A DNA stretch of 64,000 nucleotides from Sulfurovum riftiae (lineage in GTDB: Bacteria; Campylobacterota; Campylobacteria; Campylobacterales; Sulfurovaceae). Below the pieces are notes generated by a model that saw nothing but the letters and a program-made list of their open reading frames with translations, had not been told where the DNA came from and did not search any database. Each line of letters opens with the position of its first letter. Position 1 is the first letter of the stretch. Position numbers and translations under genes: made by a program. This document shows, piece after piece, positions 54,638 through 63,043 of this stretch. Location: positions 1 through 64,000 of the forward strand of contig NZ_LNKT01000001.1 of NCBI RefSeq assembly GCF_001595645.1, in the 5' to 3' direction.

Positions 54638-55861
54638 TTAATCCTGCGGTATCCCGTACTCTTTCCCGTAATTCTCTACTACGAAATCAATATCTTTGTC
54701 ACCTCGTCCTGAAAGGTTGACCAGTATGGTCCCTACATCCGGTTTCTGTGCGAGTTTGAGTGCATAGGCTACGGCATGTGCGGATTCGATGGCGGGGATG
54801 ATCCCCTCTTCTCTGGAGAGTTCGAAGAATGCATCGATCGCCTCTTTGTCACTGATAGTTGCATAGTTTACTCTGTGTATGTCTTTTAGGTAGGCATGCT
54901 GTGGTCCGACAGAAGGGTAGTCAAGACCGCTGGCAACAGAGTAGACCTCTTCGGGCTCGCCGTTCTCGTCCTGGAGCATGTAGGATTTGAAGCCGTGCAT
55001 GACTCCCGGTTTACCCAGGGTCATCGTTGCAGCATTCTCTCCCGGAATGTCAAGACTTCTACCGGAAGGTTCGACACCATGCATTGCCACCTCTTCATCG
55101 TTCAGAAAAGCGGTAAAGAGTCCAAGTGCGTTCGACCCTCCTCCGACACAGGCAACGAGATTGTCAGGCAGTTTTCCGGTCATCTGCTGGAACTGCTCTT
55201 TGGCTTCCACACCTACGATGGACTGGAAATCCCTTACCATACGCGGGAAGGGGTGCGGACCGACAACGGAACCGATGGCATAGAGTTGTGTCACCGGGTC
55301 TTTGAGGTAATTTTCAAAGGCAGTATCGACGGCCTCCTTGAGTGTACGCCTTCCATGTGTTGCAGGAATGACATTGGCTCCGAGAATATGCATTCTGACG
55401 ACATTGGGATGTTCTTTGGCCATATCGACCTCACCCATATAGATGTCACACTCAAGTCCTACGAGTGCAGCAGCGGTAGCCAGTGCCACACCGTGCTGAC
55501 CCGCACCGGTCTCTGCAATGATCTTCTTCTTGCCCATCTTCTTTGCAAGTAGTGCTTCCCCGAGACAGTGGTTGATCTTGTGTGCACCGGTATGGTTGAG
55601 GTCTTCTCTCTTAAGGTAGATATCTGCCCCGTATTTTTTGGATAGATGTTTCGCATGAAAGATCGGACTCGGTCTGCCGACATAATGCTGGTAGAGACTG
55701 GCAAGTTCTTCGAGGAATTCGGGATCCTGTCTGATCTCTTCGTAGGAAGCAGTGATCTCATCCATGATCGTTTGCAGTTCAGGAGGGATGAATGCACCGC
55801 CGTATTCTCCGAAATACCCTTTCTCATCCGGTAGTGGACAGTTGAAAATATTTGTTGCCAT
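54638..55861 (-). CDS. trpB: Tryptophan synthase beta chain
   Basis: Joins indole and serine to tryptophan with PLP. The 407-residue protein has [14 protein letters not shown], the PLP lysine in [37 protein letters not shown], the phosphate loop VGGGSNALG and [15 protein letters not shown], marking the TrpB1 type that works with TrpA. No trpA or other trp gene is adjacent, so the trp genes are scattered in this genome. Confidence 0.95.
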   Translation of the reverse strand: MATNIFNCPLPDEKGYFGEYGGAFIPPELQTIMDEITASYEEIRQDPEFLEELASLYQHYVGRPSPIFHAKHLSKKYGADIYLKREDLNHTGAHKINHCLGEALLAKKMGKKKIIAETGAGQHGVALATAAALVGLECDIYMGEVDMAKEHPNVVRMHILGANVIPATHGRRTLKEAVDTAFENYLKDPVTQLYAIGSVVGPHPFPRMVRDFQSIVGVEAKEQFQQMTGKLPDNLVACVGGGSNALGLFTAFLNDEEVAMHGVEPSGRSLDIPGENAATMTLGKPGVMHGFKSYMLQDENGEPEEVYSVASGLDYPSVGPQHAYLKDIHRVNYATISDKEAIDAFFELSREEGIIPAIESAHAVAYALKLAQKPDVGTILVNLSGRGDKDIDFVVENYGKEYGIPQD

Positions 55862-56028
55862 AAAGTCTCCTTCTTTTTTGGAATAAAAATATTGTACTCC
55901 AAAAAACTTTTTGCATGACTGAATAGAAACAGTATTGGAAAGGAGAGTAATAATAAAAGTATGATTAAGTTATAATTTTCAAAAGAGATTCTTATGATAA
56001 ATGAGATTGATAATAAAGGGGGCTATGA

Positions 56029-57060
56029 ATGAACTATCCAAATTTTCCGGAAGACTGTAGATCATTATTGTGCAAATATTTGACTCCTGAAGTCTTTGAA
56101 CTGCTTAAAGAGAGGAAGACATCCCATGGCTTTACATTGGAACAGGCGATCAATTCGGGTATACAGAATATTGACAGCAGTATCGGTGTTTATGCCGGAG
56201 ACAAAGAATCCTATACGGTTTTTGGTCCTTTGTTCGATCCCATTATTGAAGCATACCATGGGTTTAGTAAAAATGACTCTCATCACAGCAATATGGAGCC
56301 GGATCTGCTCAAAGCACCAAATCCTGATCCTGAAGGGGAGTTCATCCTCTCTACGAGGATTAGAGTAGGGAGAAATGTTGACAATATGCCTTTGGGACCG
56401 GCCATATCGAAAGAACAGAGAAATCAGGTCGAGACTCGTGTGGTCAAGGCACTCAATCTGCTTGATGGTGAATTGAAAGGGAAGTATTATCCGCTTACAG
56501 GTATGTCAAAAGAGATACAGGATATGTTGATCAAAGAGCATTTTCTTTTCAAAGAGGGCGACCGTTTCCTTGATGCAGCAGGCTTGAACCGTGACTGGCC
56601 TGAGGGAAGAGGAATTTACCATAACCATGACAAAACATTTCTTGTCTGGGTAAATGAGGAAGACCAGATGCGCATCATCTCAATGCAGCAGGGTGGAGAT
56701 ATAAAAGAGGTCTTTATTCGCCTGGTCAATGCGATCAAAAGCATTGAGACGAAAGTACCGTTCTCCTACAGTTATCATTTGGGTTTCATTACTTCCTGTC
56801 CTACAAACCTCGGCACTGCTATGAGAGCAAGTGTACATATCGCACTGCCCAAACTTTCAAAGGATATGGACGCTTTTAAATCTATTACGGACAAGTACCA
56901 CTTGCAGATACGTGGCATTCACGGGGAACATTCTGAAAGCGAAGGCGGTGTGTATGATATCAGTAACCGTCGCCGTCTGGGTATTACCGAAGTTCGGGCA
57001 GTACAGGATATGTATGACGGAGTGGTCGCATTGATCGAGGCAGAGAAGGCATTGGGCTAA
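56029..57060 (+). CDS. Bacterial arginine kinase (ATP:guanido phosphotransferase)
   Basis: Reversibly phosphorylates a guanidino compound with ATP as an energy buffer. The 343-residue protein is a full-length phosphagen kinase: N-terminal helical domain (1-95) with the guanidino-specificity loop DSSIGVYAGDKESYTVFGPL, then the ATP-binding domain with STRIRVGRNVDN, NEEDQMRIISMQQGG (catalytic Glu), the reactive Cys in TSCPTNLGTAMRASVHI, and the flexible loop GEHSESEGGVYDISNRRRLG whose Glu is typical of arginine kinases. AAAGGGGG precedes the ATG. The family is mainly animal and protist; rare bacterial copies are taken as transferred. Confidence 0.92.
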   Translation: MNYPNFPEDCRSLLCKYLTPEVFELLKERKTSHGFTLEQAINSGIQNIDSSIGVYAGDKESYTVFGPLFDPIIEAYHGFSKNDSHHSNMEPDLLKAPNPDPEGEFILSTRIRVGRNVDNMPLGPAISKEQRNQVETRVVKALNLLDGELKGKYYPLTGMSKEIQDMLIKEHFLFKEGDRFLDAAGLNRDWPEGRGIYHNHDKTFLVWVNEEDQMRIISMQQGGDIKEVFIRLVNAIKSIETKVPFSYSYHLGFITSCPTNLGTAMRASVHIALPKLSKDMDAFKSITDKYHLQIRGIHGEHSESEGGVYDISNRRRLGITEVRAVQDMYDGVVALIEAEKALG

Positions 57061-57279
57061 ATGGGATTGGAATTAAAAAGGGGTATCTATCGCCACTACA
57101 AGGGGAATGAGTATGAGGTACTGATGATCGCCAGACACAGTGAGACGGAAGAGCCGATGGTCGTCTATAGGGCACTTTACGGTGACTATGGTGTCTGGGT
57201 AAGACCCTATGAGATGTTCATGGAAAAAGTGGAAGTGAACGGGGAGATGGTGGATCGATTCCAATTTTTATATGCATAG
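57061..57279 (+). CDS. DUF1653 family protein
   Basis: A 72-residue protein with the DUF1653 pattern: GIYRHYKGNEYEVLMIARHS, then MVVYRALYGDYGVWVRPYEM and a final FQFLY. Function unknown in the family. It starts at the base after the arginine kinase stop, so they are cotranscribed; a functional link is not implied, as DUF1653 genes occur in many contexts. Confidence 0.85.
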   Translation: MGLELKRGIYRHYKGNEYEVLMIARHSETEEPMVVYRALYGDYGVWVRPYEMFMEKVEVNGEMVDRFQFLYA

Positions 57280-57282
57280 GGT

Positions 57283-57318
57283 TTCGTAAGTCGTATTCGG
57301 GAGAATACGACCTACGAA
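57283..57318. terminator. 16-base inverted repeat between convergent genes, probable terminator
   Basis: TTCGTAAGTCGTATTC and GAATACGACCTACGAA pair with a single mismatch over the loop GGGA. It fills the 48-base gap between the DUF1653 and CPXCG genes. No clear T-run, so it could instead be a repeat element of the palindrome type seen elsewhere in the window. Confidence 0.55.
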
Positions 57319-57327
57319 GGAATTATT

Positions 57328-57510
57328 TCATATGCCTTCCATTCTTCTTACTTCAAAGCTTACAAGTCTCTCTCCGTTAAACCGGAAATGCAGTTCGATA
57401 GGACGGCAGCAGACCTCACAGTCCTCAATGTATTCGCTCTCTTCTTCTGACGGGTCGAGTATCATCGAGATCTGCTCCCAGCAGTAGGGACAGATAAAGA
57501 AGTGTTCCAT
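57328..57510 (-). CDS. CPXCG-type cysteine-rich zinc protein
   Basis: A 60-residue protein from ATG 57510. It has FFICPYCWEQISM and YIEDCEVCCRPIELHF, the two knuckles of the CPXCG-motif family, and probably binds one zinc. The ATG overlaps the TAA of the upstream membrane protein (TAATG) and follows AAGGGGGAAAAG, so the shorter start is preferred over a more distant one. Function unknown. Confidence 0.8.
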   Translation of the reverse strand: MEHFFICPYCWEQISMILDPSEEESEYIEDCEVCCRPIELHFRFNGERLVSFEVRRMEGI

Positions 57511-57731
57511 TACTTTTCCCCCTTCTTCCCAAACAGTCCGGTGAGCCATTGGGGAAGCACACAGCTGCTGCAGTTGCCGCCTCTGTCACATCTTACCTTT
57601 TGAATGTTCCTCCAAAGCATGAAGGCAAAGCCGAGTGCGATGACAAGTTGCAGTATACCCATGTTGTAGTAGCCTGCGATGAGGTTCTGGATGGCAAGAA
57701 CGAGCATGATGATGGTGATGATGAGGCACAT
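57510..57731 (-). CDS. Small membrane protein with C-terminal cysteine pair
   Basis: A 73-residue protein with two TM segments (about 2-20 and 24-42) and a basic tail carrying CDRGGNCSSC. I do not recognise the family. It is coupled to the CPXCG gene. Confidence 0.6.
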   Translation of the reverse strand: MCLIITIIMLVLAIQNLIAGYYNMGILQLVIALGFAFMLWRNIQKVRCDRGGNCSSCVLPQWLTGLFGKKGEK

Positions 57732-57875
57732 CTGTAAATCCTGAATTTTTATGAGATTGTACCATTTTACTCGGCAAAAAGTGAAGCGTTAATAATGAAG
57801 GGTGAGGAGTTGTGGTATGCTTTTCTCCTAACAAGCTTTTGTTCTGAGAGAAATCAGTACTCTCATGGCAACCCC

Positions 57876-57895
57876 GTAGGGTTGGTTTACCGACC
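57876..57895 (+). repeat. Degenerate GTAG-headed REP copy
   Basis: GTAG followed by GGTTGGTTTACCGACC, the same unit as at 45475-45535 with one base changed in the first arm. Lies 30 bases before the pepD ATG. Confidence 0.6.
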
Positions 57896-57924
57896 GTATA
57901 TCGTATAATGTTAAAGGAATGTAA

Positions 57925-59196
57925 ATGTCAAAAATTATCGAATATTTCAAAACACTTACGCAGATACCCCACTGTTCAAAAGAGGCTGAGAAGCTCTGTG
58001 ATTTTCTGGTGAAATTTGCCAAAGAGAGAGGGTATGAGGTCGAGGTGGATGAAGTGAAGAATATCTATATTCACAAGGGAATGCCGACACTCTGTCTTCA
58101 GGCACACTATGACATGGTCTGTATGGGTAAGGCTCCCCAGATCGAAACGTATGTAGAGGAGGGGTGGATGAAGGCAAAAGATTCCTCCTTGGGGGCGGAC
58201 AACGGTATGGCCATTGCAATGATGATGCAGTTGATGGATGAGGGCAGGGTACTTGAGTTTCTGCTTACTTCCGATGAGGAGATAGGCCTGATCGGTGCCA
58301 ACGAAGTGGCATTCGACCTCAAAGCATCCTGTATGCTCAACCTCGACAGTGAAGATGAAGCAGAGGTCTACATAGGTTGTGCCGGCGGTGCGGATATTAC
58401 GGCATTCAAACAGGACAGCTATTTCGAAGGCAGGGGAGACTGTTACGAAGTAGCGGTCAAAGGGCTTTCCGGTGGGCACTCCGGGGTTGACATCGACAAA
58501 GGGATCCCTTCTGCCATCAAGGTGCTCGGGCACTATTTGACAAAGCACGGTGTAACACAGCTGGCGAGTATCTATGCGGGAGAACGCCGCAACTCCATTC
58601 CTGCCAATGCAGTTGCCATTGTCCGAAGCGAAATGCCATTGGAGGGAGAAGGGGATGTTACGGTTCGGCAACTGAACGAATCTCCCCTGATCCTCAGCGA
58701 AGGAGACAAACTTATTGCACTTATAGAAGCGTTCAAACACGGTGTGAGGAAAGAAAACAAAGAACTGGGAATACCGGATGTAAGCATCAACCTTGCCATC
58801 ATCAATGCGGATGAACAGGGTGGTATTGTCATAGAAACAAGTGCGAGAGCGATGGATGCAGCCTCCTTGGAAGAGTTAACTGAAGAGACGGTCTCATTTT
58901 TCGATATGTATGGTTTTGAAGCCAAAGTGGAAGACAAGTATCCCGCATGGAAACCGGATGTGACCGATTTCACAGAACTGGTGGATCAGAAAATGAAAGA
59001 GGTATTCGGAAAGAGCAGACTCATGGCGATCCATGCCGGCCTTGAGTGCGGGGTGATCGCTGAGAAATACCCGAAGATGAAGTTCGCTTCCATTGGCCCG
59101 ACGATCCGCTACCCGCATTCGACCAGAGAGAAGGCAAAACTCGATTCTGTTGAGAAGACTTTCATTGTTCTGGATAAAATCATTCAATCAGTATAG
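57925..59196 (+). CDS. pepD: Aminoacyl-histidine dipeptidase (M20 family)
   Basis: A 423-residue cytoplasmic di-zinc peptidase that hydrolyses Xaa-His dipeptides. Metal ligands are seen in LQAHYDMVCMG (His and Asp), SLGADNGMAIAMMM (bridging Asp), LTSDEEIGLIGA (catalytic Glu pair) and LNLDSEDEAE; GLSGGHSGVDIDKG is the lid-domain His region. AIHAGLECGVIAEKYP near the end supplies the last ligand. Length is shorter than E. coli PepD (485) but complete. Confidence 0.92.
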   Translation: MSKIIEYFKTLTQIPHCSKEAEKLCDFLVKFAKERGYEVEVDEVKNIYIHKGMPTLCLQAHYDMVCMGKAPQIETYVEEGWMKAKDSSLGADNGMAIAMMMQLMDEGRVLEFLLTSDEEIGLIGANEVAFDLKASCMLNLDSEDEAEVYIGCAGGADITAFKQDSYFEGRGDCYEVAVKGLSGGHSGVDIDKGIPSAIKVLGHYLTKHGVTQLASIYAGERRNSIPANAVAIVRSEMPLEGEGDVTVRQLNESPLILSEGDKLIALIEAFKHGVRKENKELGIPDVSINLAIINADEQGGIVIETSARAMDAASLEELTEETVSFFDMYGFEAKVEDKYPAWKPDVTDFTELVDQKMKEVFGKSRLMAIHAGLECGVIAEKYPKMKFASIGPTIRYPHSTREKAKLDSVEKTFIVLDKIIQSV

Positions 59197-59270
59197 ATTA
59201 TGATAAAAATCAATATGACTTAAGAGAGGTAGGAGTAAAATTAAAAGATATACATATAAAAAGGAAACAG

Positions 59271-60179
59271 ATGAAAACAATCTTTCAGGATTTGGATTAT
59301 TTAAAAAAGAATATCGAAGATAAAAAGGCCCAAAAGATATTAAAAGAGCTGGAAGGGAATATTCACCTCTTGAAAACCAAGAGTGGACTGACCCAGTTGA
59401 TGAACAGGAAAAAGTTGGCAAAGATCACACGAAATGTCGAGTATGAGAATGAACTCAAAGAGCTCCAGGTCGAACTCATAAAGCTGCAGAACTGGGCATA
59501 TGATAATAAGAAACGTGTGATGATCATTTTTGAAGGACGCGATGCTGCAGGGAAGGGTGGGGCAATCAAACGTTTTACACAGTATCTCAACCCCAGAAAA
59601 TTTCGTGTCGTAGCATTGCAGAAACCTACAGAAGTTGAAACAGGACAGTTCTATTTCCAGCGTTACTTTCAGCATCTGCCAAATCCGGGTGAGATCACCT
59701 TTTTTGACCGTAGCTGGTATAACCGTGCCATTGTTGAACCGGTATTTGATTTCTGTACACCTGAACAGTATGAAAAATTCATGAAAGAAGTTCCGGAGAT
59801 AGAACATGCACTGATCGATGACGGGATCATTCTCATCAAATTCTGGTTCTCTATTACCAAAGAGAACCAGCAAAAACGATTCAAAGAGCGTATGACCAAT
59901 CCGCTAAAACACTGGAAACTGAGCCCGGTCGATCAAAAGGCCCAGGAAATGTGGGATAAGGTAACCTATTACAAAGAGGAGATGTTCTCCCGTTCACATA
60001 CAGGGTATGCTCCATGGATCATTGTCGACAGTAACGATAAAAAGAGAGCCCGACTGGAATCCATACGGTATGTGCTCTCCAAGATCCCTTATGAGGGGAA
60101 AGATGATGCCAAGATCAATCTGCATCATGATCCTGAGATCGTGGAACGTTATCATAGAAGGACACATAGCGAGAAATAA
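59271..60179 (+). CDS. ppk2: Polyphosphate kinase 2
   Basis: Transfers phosphate between polyphosphate and nucleotides. The 302-residue single-domain protein has Walker A GRDAAGKGGAIKRFTQYL, then RKFRVVALQKPTEVETGQFYFQ-type motif (cut short here), FFDRSWYNRAIVEPV (Walker B) and the lid region RFKERMTNPLKHWKLSPVD. It is the class I-like, one-domain form. An N-terminal helical extension of 80 residues precedes the kinase. Behind AAAGGAAA. Close to the arginine kinase (2.2 kb), both being high-energy-phosphate enzymes. Confidence 0.93.
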   Translation: MKTIFQDLDYLKKNIEDKKAQKILKELEGNIHLLKTKSGLTQLMNRKKLAKITRNVEYENELKELQVELIKLQNWAYDNKKRVMIIFEGRDAAGKGGAIKRFTQYLNPRKFRVVALQKPTEVETGQFYFQRYFQHLPNPGEITFFDRSWYNRAIVEPVFDFCTPEQYEKFMKEVPEIEHALIDDGIILIKFWFSITKENQQKRFKERMTNPLKHWKLSPVDQKAQEMWDKVTYYKEEMFSRSHTGYAPWIIVDSNDKKRARLESIRYVLSKIPYEGKDDAKINLHHDPEIVERYHRRTHSEK

Positions 60180-60203
60180 AAAGTAAGGTATCTTTATACC
60201 GCA

Positions 60204-60225
60204 GGGTGGGCTGAAGCCCACCCTA
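60204..60225 (-). repeat. GTAG-headed palindrome overlapping the nth stop codon
   Basis: GGGTGGGC (60204-60211), loop TGAA, GCCCACCC (60216-60223). On the minus strand it is preceded by GTAG, and the TAG of that head is the stop codon of nth (60223-60225). Same core as the copy at 17155. Confidence 0.75.
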
Positions 60226-60873
60226 CACCTTGAATGAGTCAGTCGTTTTACAATAGGGTTTCATAAAGCAGTCATCACATTCCGGTTTGACCGCTTTACA
60301 GCGGTAACGCCCGAAAAGCACCATCGCCTGATGGAGGCGGTGCAGGTCGGTCTTGAATTTCCGGCTTAACTCCTCTTCACACTTCACGGCGGTTTTCGCA
60401 TCGCAGAGCCCAAGACGATGCGCGACACGGTAGACATGGGTATCGACGGCCATGAGATTGGCTCCGGTGTACTCTATCATCACGACATTGGCGGTTTTCT
60501 GCCCCACTCCTGCAAGTTTGACCAGCTCATCTCTCTCAAGAGGGATCTCTCCGTTATAATTCTCCACGACAGACTGTGCCATTTTGATGAGGTTCTTCGC
60601 TTTGTTGTTGAAGAATGAACAGGTGTTTATGTACGATTTTACCTCGTCAAGGTCGGCATTGGCAAGGGAGATCGGGTCAGGGTATTTTTCAAACAGTGCA
60701 GGGGTGATGATATTGACCCGTTTGTCGGTACACTGTGCAGAGAGCATTACCGCAATAAGCAGTTCATAAATATTCTTATAGGTCAGTTCCGTAACAGAAT
60801 CGGGGTAGTGCTCAAGAAAGAGTGCTTTGATCTCTTCGATCTCTTTTTTCGTTGCTTTTTTCACTTTCGCCAT
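60223..60873 (-). CDS. nth: Endonuclease III (DNA glycosylase/AP lyase)
   Basis: Removes oxidised pyrimidines. The 216-residue protein has the helix-hairpin-helix LAGVGQKTANVVMIEY with catalytic Lys, the catalytic Asp in MAVDTHVYRVAHRLG, and the [4Fe-4S] cluster cysteines in CKAVKPECDDCFMKPYC (spacing 6-2-5). The stop codon lies in a repeat palindrome. Confidence 0.95.
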   Translation of the reverse strand: MAKVKKATKKEIEEIKALFLEHYPDSVTELTYKNIYELLIAVMLSAQCTDKRVNIITPALFEKYPDPISLANADLDEVKSYINTCSFFNNKAKNLIKMAQSVVENYNGEIPLERDELVKLAGVGQKTANVVMIEYTGANLMAVDTHVYRVAHRLGLCDAKTAVKCEEELSRKFKTDLHRLHQAMVLFGRYRCKAVKPECDDCFMKPYCKTTDSFKV

Positions 60874-60944
60874 GAATGCATCACCTTTTTCAATGAATCA
60901 TGATGCAATAGTATCACATTAATGAATGATTTACCTAAGAGAGA

Positions 60945-60950
60945 TATAAT
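60945..60950 (+). promoter_or_regulatory. Putative -10 box for the SurA-like operon
   Basis: TATAAT in GAGAGATATAATC, 37 bases before the ATG at 60987; divergent from nth. Confidence 0.5.
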
Positions 60951-60986
60951 CTTATAAATTTTTTAATACACACAAGGATAACACAT

Positions 60987-61835
60987 ATGGTAAAAATCAT
61001 CAAAACGTCACTCGTAGCAGCAGCATTGTTGACATCATCACTCGTAGCATCGGACATTCTTGCAACGGTCAACGGCAAAAATATCACAAAACAGGATGCG
61101 GAAGCATTTGTCAATGCAACTTCTCCGAATGCGCATTTTGCACAACTTGACCCTGCACAGCAGAACATGATCAAGGAAAGACTGATCGAGAAAGTATTGT
61201 TTATGGAGTTGGCGGAAAAAGAGGGTATCGAGAAAGACCCTGAATTCAAGGCTGCCATGGAGAAGATAAAAGATGAACTTCTCGTAAATCTCTGGATGAA
61301 AAAACAGCTTGACAGCATCATCATTTCAGACAGCGAAGCCAAAGAGTTCTACGAAAAGAACAAAGACAAGTTCGTTCAGAAAGAGACTGTGCATGCAAGA
61401 CATATTCTTGTGCCGGACGAGAAGACAGCCAAAGAGATCATCGATGAGCTTAAAGGGCTTAAAGGCGATGAGCTTAAGGCGAAATTCATTGAATTGGCAA
61501 AAACGAAATCCAAAGGTCCTTCTGCACCTAAAGGTGGAGATCTCGGAAATTTTGCCAAAGGTCAAATGGTGCCTGAATTCTCAAAAGCTGTATGGGCATT
61601 GGAAAAAGGTCAAATTACGATCAAACCTGTAAAAACACAGTTTGGTTATCATGTTATCTTCCTTGAAGACAAAACGGAAGTACAAACAGTACCTTACGAA
61701 AAGGTAAAAGACCAGATCATCGTTTCATTGAAGCAGCAGGAGTTCGCAAAAAAAGTGGCGGCAATAGCCAAAGAGCTTAAGAGCAAAGCGAAGATCGTTG
61801 ACAATACGGCAAAGCCGGCTGCTGATAAGAAATAG
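60987..61835 (+). CDS. Periplasmic SurA/PpiC-type peptidyl-prolyl isomerase and chaperone
   Basis: A 282-residue protein with a signal peptide (SLVAAALLTSSLVA|SDI), an N-terminal SurA_N-like helical domain (TVNGKNITKQDAEAF, then LVNLWMKKQLDSIIISDSEAKEFYEKNK), one parvulin domain (about 135-230, HARHILVPDEKTAKEI, GGDLGNFAKGQMVPEFSKAV, TQFGYHVIFLED) and a C-terminal helix (VPYEKVKDQIIVSLKQQEFA). It assists outer-membrane protein folding, like Cj0596/PEB4 of Campylobacter. First of three related genes. Confidence 0.93.
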   Translation: MVKIIKTSLVAAALLTSSLVASDILATVNGKNITKQDAEAFVNATSPNAHFAQLDPAQQNMIKERLIEKVLFMELAEKEGIEKDPEFKAAMEKIKDELLVNLWMKKQLDSIIISDSEAKEFYEKNKDKFVQKETVHARHILVPDEKTAKEIIDELKGLKGDELKAKFIELAKTKSKGPSAPKGGDLGNFAKGQMVPEFSKAVWALEKGQITIKPVKTQFGYHVIFLEDKTEVQTVPYEKVKDQIIVSLKQQEFAKKVAAIAKELKSKAKIVDNTAKPAADKK

Positions 61836-61864
61836 TGTCATCATATTTTAAGGGGGGAGGAAAT

Positions 61865-62533
61865 ATGAGGAAAATTATCGTAGCTGCAGGGATCTCTCTG
61901 GGGATGCTTGTAAGCTCACTGTCTGCGGATCATCTTAAAGACAGTCTGACGAAGATGATTCATGAAAAAGAGACGATGCCAGGCATGGTGGACTTAAGCG
62001 GGCTCGACCGGCCTGCAGCGCCCCAGATGCAGAAATCAAGACCCTCCAGTGCAGTCATCGCTACTGTGAACGGACACAAGATCCGCAAAAAAACAGCAGA
62101 TGATTATTTGAACGATAGAACCAAAGGCAAAGTGGCAGATTTCGACCTTCTGCCCAAAGACCAGCGTAAAAGACTCATCAAAGAAATTGCATTGCCTATG
62201 CTTATCGCAGATAGAGCCAAAAAAGAGCTTTCTGATCAGGAAAAAGAGGCTGTTTATGTCAATACCTGGATGCGAAAGCAGGCATCCAAAGTTTCAGTCT
62301 CAGATGAAGAGGTACAGGCACTGTACGATCAGCTGAAACAAAAAGCGATGGAGCGTAATGCTACCAACAATATCGTCCCCCCATTTGACAGTATTAAAAG
62401 CAAAATGAAAGCTCAGATGCTCGAAAAGAAGATCATGAACGGGCTGATGAAAGATGTTAAAATAGAAGTAGCTGCTCCGATGGCTATGCCCCCTATGATG
62501 ATACGCAAACCAACAAACAATACTACGAACTAA
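61865..62533 (+). CDS. Secreted SurA_N-like protein lacking a parvulin domain, paralog A
   Basis: A 222-residue exported protein (signal AAGISLGMLVSSLSA). After a linker its core, IATVNGHKIRKKTADDYLN, ..., YVNTWMRKQASKVSVSDEEVQALYDQLK, aligns with the SurA_N part of the preceding gene. Where the parvulin domain should follow, it goes directly to VPPFDSIKSKMKAQMLEKKI, matching that protein's C-terminal helix. It ends in a Met/Pro-rich tail. It is therefore a likely chaperone without isomerase. Start ATG 61865 behind AGGGGGGAGG. Confidence 0.75.
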   Translation: MRKIIVAAGISLGMLVSSLSADHLKDSLTKMIHEKETMPGMVDLSGLDRPAAPQMQKSRPSSAVIATVNGHKIRKKTADDYLNDRTKGKVADFDLLPKDQRKRLIKEIALPMLIADRAKKELSDQEKEAVYVNTWMRKQASKVSVSDEEVQALYDQLKQKAMERNATNNIVPPFDSIKSKMKAQMLEKKIMNGLMKDVKIEVAAPMAMPPMMIRKPTNNTTN

Positions 62534-62541
62534 GGATAAAA

Positions 62542-63024
62542 ATGAAAAAAATATTAACTACGCTCGGATTTGCATTGGTATTGACGACCATGACGATCTC
62601 TGCGGAAACAGCAGGAACAGTGAACGGAATGGAAGTTTCGGTAGAAGAAGCGAACAAAGCACTCAATGTCATCAGCAGAGGTCAGGCAACATGGGATAAG
62701 ATCTCCCAGCAGCAAAAAGAGCAGGTGCTCAAGATGATCGCACCAAGCAAACTTGCTTCGGTCAAAGCAAAAAAAGAGTTGAGCGAAGAGGAAAAAAATG
62801 TTGCTCTGAGTAACTTTTGGATGCAGAAGAAAATGTCAGAGGCAAAGATCTCGGATGAAGAGGCTAAAAAAGCATACGAAAAACTGAAAGAGGCAGCGAA
62901 AAAAGCGAATCCTAAAAAAGAGTTCCCTCCTTTTGAAGCTGCAAAGAAGAGCATCAAGATGAAAATGGCTCAGGAAAAAGTGGTCGGTGATCTGATGAAA
63001 GATGCAAAAATAAAACTCAAATAA
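62542..63024 (+). CDS. Secreted SurA_N-like protein lacking a parvulin domain, paralog B
   Basis: A 160-residue exported protein (signal LGFALVLTTMTISA|E). Same design as paralog A without the long N-terminal linker: GTVNGMEVSVEEANKALNV, SNFWMQKKMSEAKISDEEAK and FPPFEAAKKSIKMKMAQEKV. It begins eight bases after paralog A. It is rich in Lys, Glu and Ala and likely all-helical. Confidence 0.75.
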   Translation: MKKILTTLGFALVLTTMTISAETAGTVNGMEVSVEEANKALNVISRGQATWDKISQQQKEQVLKMIAPSKLASVKAKKELSEEEKNVALSNFWMQKKMSEAKISDEEAKKAYEKLKEAAKKANPKKEFPPFEAAKKSIKMKMAQEKVVGDLMKDAKIKLK

Positions 63025-63043
63025 GCCATTGGAGAAAAGTGAT

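Noticed and set aside
54494-54712. A 72-codon plus-strand frame between the small secreted protein and trpB
   Set aside because: It is built from two palindromic repeats and the antisense of the trpB end; no ribosome site.
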